Source of the DNA: Allolobophora icterica
Taxonomy: Eukaryota > Annelida > Clitellata > Crassiclitellata > Lumbricidae
Assembly (NCBI GenBank): GCA_963556255.1
Contig: OY744606.1
Coordinates: 78,360,141 to 78,424,140, forward strand
Length of the DNA stretch: 64,000 bases
Direction: 5' to 3'
This document shows, piece after piece, positions 57,820 to 64,000 of the stretch. The position numbers and the translations under genes were made by a program. The notes under the pieces were generated by a model. The model worked only from the letters and a program-made list of their open reading frames with translations, had not been told where the DNA came from and did not search any database. The first letter of the stretch is position 1. Every line of letters begins with the position of its first letter.

Positions 57820-58155
57820 CCTTCTGTAACATCTCCTCCTCTGTATTCTTTCCTTCTCTTGTGTCTTTCTTGCTTGTCCTACTCTTCCTTCTCTTATTTG
57901 TTGCTGCTCTCTCTTTCTCCTCCGTTGTTTTCTTTTCCTCCTTCTACCCATTATTTTCTTCCTCATTCATTTCCTCACCCTCTTTCTTCTCCAGCCTTCC
58001 CGTTATTTTTCCCCCTTCTCTTCGTCTTTCGCTATCTCTGCTTCCTCAGTTCGTTTATCCTCGTCCTAAATCTTCCCTCCCCATTTTCCCTCTTTTTCTT
58101 TTCCTCCTCTATTTTCTCATCCTCCTCTGCCTTTCCTCCTCCTTCGTGACGTAAT
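57820..58155 (+). repeat. pyrimidine-rich (C/T) tract
   Basis: About 330 bp dominated by C and T with no fixed unit. Confidence 0.8.
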
Positions 58156-58337
58156 CTCCGTTCCTACCGAACTCCAGGTGATTCCCTTTCCTCGGCATTG
58201 AAATATTCAGTCCATCGATCACATCCAAGTAATTTCGCTCAGTCTCAGCAGACACCAACACGCCACACGCACACACAGACACATGCACCCAGACGTACAG
58301 ACATACGTGTCTAAGTTGGGATACATATACATAGGCA

Positions 58338-58370
58338 CATACTTAACCATAACCATAACCATAACCATAG
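58338..58370 (+). repeat. (AACCAT)n hexamer
   Basis: Four exact AACCAT units. Confidence 0.9.
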
Positions 58371-58536
58371 TTATACTTACCACATTCAAACAAGCATATT
58401 CATGCACATACATAAACCAACACAAATACGATTATATTATATACAAACATGCAGACGCACGCATACTCACCAAAACACAAATATATGTATGTATTATGCA
58501 TATATCTGCAATATAAAAATAAAAATAATAAAAATA

Positions 58537-58540
<4 letters not shown>

Positions 58541-58579
<39 letters not shown>

Positions 58580-58595
58580 CTTTAATATGGCGATG

Positions 58596-58654
<59 letters not shown>

Positions 58655-58660
58655 CTGTAG
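58541..58660 (+). repeat. (AAT)n and (TA)n microsatellites
   Basis: AAT units at 58541-58578, then TA at 58598-58652. Confidence 0.95.
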
Positions 58661-58879
58661 CGATGTATCTATATAAAAGTATATATATACATATATATAT
58701 CTACATCGCCATATAAATCGTATTATTATTATTATTACTAACTACTACTACTTCTCTACTTCTACTGCTGCTGCTGCGGCTGCTAGTTATACTATTATTT
58801 TAGCGTCAGAATAGATTCTATTGGGCCTACGGAAACCGAGTTAGATTATTAGAACTGTTATTTATTATTAATATTAGTG

Positions 58880-59185
<306 letters not shown>

Positions 59186-59294
59186 TCGTAATCGTCATCT
59201 GTAAATTAACTTCTATAGCGCCAGGGAAACAGCAAACGACATAAATCTTGTCAAACTAAGGATGTTTCAATTTGGTGAAGATCCCACTGGTTTC

Positions 59295-59640
59295 ATTTTA
59301 TCAGACAACCAGACCTCATTTGCATGGTAAAACCAGACCGTCTACTGTTCTCCTATTAGGACGAAGACGTCCCTTCCCCCACCACTTGACATCACGCGGA
59401 GCATCAAAGGCTTTGATCCCGCCGCGTCCGTATAAATCCTATCGGAACCGTCCTTTGATGTCGGCCTTTGAGTGACGCTCGCCCGCCGCGCAGACTTACC
59501 GGCTTAAGTCAAGTCAGGCGCATCAAAAACACTCGGTTCCTTGGTTCCGTCAGAAGAATGTTCTCGTTCGCTTATTGGAGCGCAGATAAATCTAACTCAA
59601 GCCGTTAATAATGATTAATAATATGACCTGAAATCCGCTT
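59295..59640. promoter_or_regulatory. candidate enhancer: TCF/LEF motif cluster
   Basis: Repeat-free sequence with ATCAAAG (59403-59409) facing CTTTGAT (59411-59417), CTTTGAT (59453-59459) and CCTTTGA (59465-59471), all within about 70 bp. Also an octamer ATTTGCAT (59318-59325), AGATAA near 59585 and TAATAATGATTAATAATATGACC near 59605-59630 (homeodomain-like plus a TGACC half-site). Motif presence is exact; function is inferred. Confidence 0.35.
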
Positions 59641-60174
59641 CAAGACAAGACTAACGCGATGCCAGCTTGAAACCGCATCAAGTCCGACCATGGGAAGCCT
59701 TGAAAGGACCTCAAGCCGTGACAGTGGCTATATCAGGCGACAGTTTGAGCCCCCTCCCTGGAAAACGAGCGGGATTAGAGATATCTCGGCAGGACGTCTG
59801 TTTTACTTGGAAAAGGAATCGGATATTGCGTGCATCCGTCAAGACGCTCAGTTGGTCTTGATCGGAAGGTATTAGTAGAATTAAACAAAACAACTCAGTG
59901 ATACAGAGTAAGAGCTGAAGTGTTGGTGTAATTGTGGAAATGTATATATTATTTATTCAGAGCATCTTTGCCAGGTGCTATCTTAATCAAAGGAGAGATA
60001 CTGTTTCATCTTCATCTTCGAGAGATCAAACATGACAAAAATCACGTCTCTTATCTCATGTGCAGCGCAGTGTACTGCGCTATATGAAGTATTTTTTTAA
60101 TTTTTTTAAATTTTCTTATTAGCTAGTTACTGCAAAAACGATGAGTTTTGCTATGTCACGATCTACATCATATA

Positions 60175-60633
60175 TAGGGACAGTAGAAAATCACGGTAAA
60201 AAAATGCCAAAAACACGGCATACTTTAAAAAAAAATCGCGAAAAACACGGCAAAAACACGGCATCAAAATTTCACAGTTTTCTTGTAACACATTATATGT
60301 TTATCTTTCATATTCAATGTTCATTGACAAATTGACAAATTGACAATTGTCAACCATTTGTCAGTCACTGGTTCCTTGCTGTAACAGTTTAGTTGCGAGT
60401 ATTGAATACCAACATAACATGAAGCGCTAAATTGTCATCTGTCAAATTTTGACGCTGAGGTGCATTCATCAGTGTGTATTGACTAACGCTCCGTTCTGCA
60501 TCAAAAAAATTGCAACAAACACGGCATTTTTTACGAAAACACGGCAAATGTCAAAAATCACGGAAAACACGGCAAATGCCGAAAAACACGGCTTCCGTGA
60601 TTGCCGTGTTTTCGTGATTTTCTACTGTCCCTA
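60175..60633. mobile_element. hAT-type MITE, 459 bp, perfect target duplication
   Basis: The ends TAGGGACAGTAGAAAATCACG and CGTGATTTTCTACTGTCCCTA are inverted repeats. Perfect 8-bp duplications ATCATATA lie at 60167-60174 and 60634-60641. Clusters of ACACGGC words sit near both ends (at least seven in direct orientation), the kind of subterminal repeats hAT transposases bind. No coding capacity. Confidence 0.88.
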
Positions 60634-60639
60634 ATCATA

Positions 60640-63000
60640 TAGGCTAAAGCTACAATAACAAATATGTTTGAATCTTAATAACAGAGTGACGCATTAAGTA
60701 TAAATAACTTACAAAAATTGGCGTAGTTAAATGCATGCGAAGACGGTTCATTTATGCTGGCCCACCCTGTAGTATTGCTATTAATATTACCGTTACTATT
60801 ATTATTAATGATATGTGGCTACATTATGCACGGTAATTTGCATTATTGGAAAATTGGGGTTCAGAAAACCAGATGTTAATCCCATGTTGGACAGACTCCG
60901 AGAGTCTAAGAGAGATAAAGTTGGTCTCCAGTGGATCATTGGATGGTCAGCCTTTCTCCCAACTCCTTGACAAAATCCAGCGTCCTCCACATAAGTCATT
61001 GGTCTCAAGGGCGACCGATACAAAAGCATCGGCTTGTTATTATTACCACGAGGAAACTATTCTCGCATATTGTCTGAACAATTCCATGTCTTTGTCTGGT
61101 TGGTTTTTGTCTCTTTATGTTTCTTCAATTCTTACTGTGTTTCTATGAATTAATCTGCCTGTTAGGGTATTTGTCCGTTTACATGCATGGTTGCGTGCGT
61201 GCGTGTATGTGTGCATCGGCAAAAATGGTGTCTGATGTGTTCTTTACTATTTGTATAGTTTCTCAGAAGATTGATTTCTTTATGCTGACCAGATCATGAC
61301 CAGATCATGGGTTGGTTTTGGTGCGCCATCGGCTGCTACCTTCTGCATTAGACATCGTCGCTATAGAAGTTACTAACTAAGTATTTCTGCTTGGAACCGT
61401 TATGGATGCGCTGTAGAAGTTAATGATTAATTATTTCTGCTTGATGTCCGCCCATGTGAAGAACTTGAAATGCTTGTTTTTGTTTGGTGAATTCAACTGT
61501 TACGAAGATCTTGTTTCTGCATTTCTGTGCTTTTGATGCTTCAGTTTATGTGTCTTTGTGTGTTGCTGCGTCTCTTTCTGTATGTCTTCATTTTACTTAT
61601 GTTATTTCTGTAGCTTCTCGTGTAGCGCTTTATCTTTCCTTTCTTTCTCCTCCTGTTTCTGTATCTCATCGTTTTGCATCGTCTATTTCCTTATCTTCAT
61701 GCCTTGCTGGGTCCCCTTCTGCTTCTCTCAGTTTTGTTGCTTTTGTTTCTGTACCTCCGTGTATTGCTCCCTATGTGTCTGTATCACTCAGAAACTCTAT
61801 GCTTATTTTTCTCCTTCTGCTTCTCTATTCCTCATTATTCATCCGTGTTTAGGGCATGTATATTACCGGATCTCTTCGCCAATTTGTTGCACAGTTTGTT
61901 TCCAAATCAACTCGGCTTTTGCTGTACGTGTTTTTCATCTACATGTATATATCGTTCGTCACGAAACTCTCTCAGTGTTTTCGTATCTATCTGTCTCCTA
62001 TCGTTTGTCTATCCGTCCTAAAACTTGACGACTGTCTTAATCCATTAAGATAGTCTGACGTTGCACCAGTGGGATTCTCTTCTACCCCCATCAATCCACC
62101 GACTTCGAAACGTCTGGCTAAACGTCATCTGCGTTTCCAGGACTTAATCCCCGCATTCCTCTCATTCCTTCTGTCCCGGAAAGACGGAAAATGCAATTAA
62201 TTCCGACGATTCTTATCTCATCATCCACTGCCGGCCTTGAACCATTGGACGCATTCCTTTTCTGTTGGATGCTCCTATAACACGGCACTCCCCATCCTGA
62301 TCTGTTGTTGCCATACTAACTTCTGCGACTTCTTAGTTACGACGAGATTCTCTGTTGCCATGACGACGACGACGATGGGCGGGGACAAATGACGATATTT
62401 GTCTTTTGGCCGTCCTAATCTCTCCAGCCTCCAAACGACCACCTGCGACATCGCCTCTTCCCACAAACGCGGCTGAAATAGATGGAAAGCAATTTCTAAA
62501 AAGTCCGTGTTTACACTAACAGTGTATTCGTACAGCGCTTGTGTAAACGATAGGATTGTAAAAATCCTTGTTTAATATAACTTTTCACTCCTACACATGG
62601 TGAATCGATATTATGGTGTAACGGACTCTTGTCATAAATCGTTCAGGGAACCAACGGCACGCCTTATTTCGACCTACAAGCTAATGAGTCTTGACGGCTT
62701 CGGTTAATGGAATTGGGTAATACGTGGACGATAAAAGTCAAGGCTCGGTACTAAGACACGTTCCAGTATAATCACCTGTAATTGCATGTGACAACGATAT
62801 CTAAGCCGAATCACAGATACAGAAACTGGGCTAAGTATGTGATGTGGAACGATATGCCTGACATTAGCTAGAATGAATGTTACGATATCTGTTGCGTGTT
62901 AGCCAAACTAAGACACGGGAGATAGATATAGGACGATTAAGGAATCCTTAGGAGGGTTTTATTTAAGCGAAAACACGAAATTTCTTATCCTTCCTGGAAA
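60640..63000. other. apparently unique sequence
   Basis: No supported gene. A DR-4 piece lies at 61286-61385. 61480-62040 is T-rich with long but unremarkable hydrophobic frames. 62050-62480 is GC-balanced and repeat-free. Confidence 0.35.
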
Positions 63001-63022
63001 TTTGTAACAGGTGTCCGTTTTC

Positions 63023-63814
63023 CAGTCTTGTTATCCTCGAGACCAAGGTCTTGGTCTCGAGTGAACTCGAGTTCGTTTTTAAAAGTCTTGGTCTTGGTCT
63101 TGGTCTTGAGGTTCAAGGTCTTGGTCTTGGTCTTGGTCTCGAGGTTCAAAGTCTTGGTCTTGGTCTCGCAAGACCAAGACCAAGACCGACTGTCAATATG
63201 AACAATCATTTAACAGAACTCAAGAATTCTGTATCAAGCCTGCTTGCATCATACGACCAATATCTATGGATGGATACAAGTCCTGTTGGTCAGGAAAACA
63301 CATTGGCAGCAGCAACAGCTATTCTGCATCAGACGGTATGATAAACCATGGGAAGATTTCAAAAGGACTCACTATCTGTACATTTACATCCAGTGCTTGA
63401 AAAGCTACTGTGTGTGCGTCAGCGACTTCAGCACCTGTAGAACGTATTTTTTCACATGGCGGAATTTTTATGAGGCCCACCAGGCACGTCTTGGTCAGAA
63501 AATTCTGAGCGAATTGGTTTTTATAAAATACAAATGCATTTGGAATAATAGTTTGCATGAAGGACTTTTGAATACAAATTCGGATTTCTCTGCAGTTTGC
63601 ATTTAAAGTTAATTTGCTTGAATAAAATAAAAGACTCATGTTTTCATTAAAATAGCGAATATTCCGACTTGACAATTTTAGAAGTCTTGACCTGATTGCG
63701 ATTTTTTGGGTCTTGGTCTTAGTCTTGAGGTTCAAGGTCTTGGTCTTGGTCTCGAGGTTCAAAGTCTTTGTCTTGGTCTTGGTCTTGAGGTTGAAGGTCT
63801 TGACAACAAGACTG
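63023..63814. mobile_element. hAT-type non-autonomous element with hexamer arrays
   Basis: The ends CAGTCTTGTTATCCTCGAGA and TTGACAACAAGACTG are imperfect inverted repeats. Perfect 8-bp target duplications CCGTTTTC lie at 63015-63022 and 63815-63822. Next to each end is an array of GGTCTT/GGTCTC hexamers with GAGGTTCAAAGTCTTGG spacers (63045-63185 and 63697-63800). The middle (63190-63690) is unique sequence with short frames on both strands, possibly remnant transposase or captured DNA; not identified. Confidence 0.82.
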
Positions 63815-63822
63815 CCGTTTTC

Positions 63823-64000
63823 AAACGCTATAAATTTAGCTTTATTCTCACAGCAAGATTTTGTTAATTTCTGCGTAATTACCGGTTGTATATTTGACAT
63901 GCTCAAACTCTTTTTCAAGTCTTTCTTGACTCGGCCGCATTTTCTATATCAATTGATGTGCATCGAAAAATACTACTTTATAATTAGGCCTAGTCATCGT
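63823..64000. other. unassigned sequence at window end
   Basis: No feature recognised. Confidence 0.3.

Noticed and set aside
61480..62050. Hydrophobic frames (up to 156 codons) as a membrane protein
   Set aside because: T-rich sequence gives Phe/Leu/Ser frames in all three phases, with no conserved pattern or clear splice context.
63319..63918. 199-codon minus-strand frame
   Set aside because: It crosses the hAT element's hexamer array (KTKTKT-like) and the target-site duplication, so it cannot be one ancestral coding unit as it stands.

Overview
This is eukaryotic (metazoan) DNA with no recognisable complete host gene. There are no operons, and almost every long open frame is either a transposon gene or an artefact of simple-sequence DNA. 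The repertoire (L2-clade and I/Nimb-type LINEs, tRNA-derived SINEs with L2 tails, hAT MITEs, a Kolobok-like DNA transposon, very abundant tri- and tetranucleotide microsatellites) suggests a marine invertebrate, perhaps a lophotrochozoan such as a mollusc. The species and phylum cannot be fixed from the sequence.

Layout. 1-3.7 kb: a 5'-truncated L2-clade LINE ending in a (TTGA)n tail, an inverted decayed L2 fragment, and the C-terminus of another LINE ending in (TTATG)n. 3.7-17 kb: intergenic sequence with dispersed repeats, SINEs, a hAT MITE (8016-8358), microsatellites and a decayed copy of the I/Nimb LINE (about 12395-13260). Around 16.94-17.12 kb a short serine-rich frame on the minus strand has promoter-like CRE/ETS motifs at its ATG and a splice donor at its end, and is the best candidate for a host exon. 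17-25 kb: minisatellites, purine- and pyrimidine-rich tracts, two or three hAT MITEs and SINEs.

26.1-32.1 kb is the centrepiece. A 5.2-kb DNA transposon (26606-31806) has long, apparently identical 258-bp terminal inverted repeats and a TTAA target duplication, and it interrupts a composite tandem repeat. It carries two convergent genes: a 627-aa Kolobok-like transposase on the minus strand and a spliced, about 189-aa cysteine-containing protein on the plus strand. The C-terminal half of the small protein looks like the 'ballast' domain of the P2X7 receptor. Both genes read inward from a duplicated TATA-bearing block inside the inverted repeats.

34.8-42 kb: a near full-length I/Nimb-type LINE on the minus strand. 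ORF1 has CCHC knuckles and an in-frame 22-residue repeat array. ORF2 has endonuclease, RT and RNase H domains and is broken once at a poly(A) run. 42.3-52.8 kb: extreme microsatellites, a second complete copy of the composite repeat (42.9-44.1 kb), SINEs, and an inverted-repeat structure around a tandem duplication (51.95-52.79 kb). 53-64 kb: an inverted-repeat element, three more hAT elements with clear 8-bp target duplications (53618-54899, 60175-60633, 63023-63814), and apparently unique sequence with clusters of transcription-factor motifs that could be regulatory.

Functional links: the L2 LINE probably mobilises SINEs that carry its 3' tail; the I/Nimb LINE has an older dead relative in the window; the Kolobok-like element supplies its own transposase, while the MITEs depend on hAT transposases encoded elsewhere.
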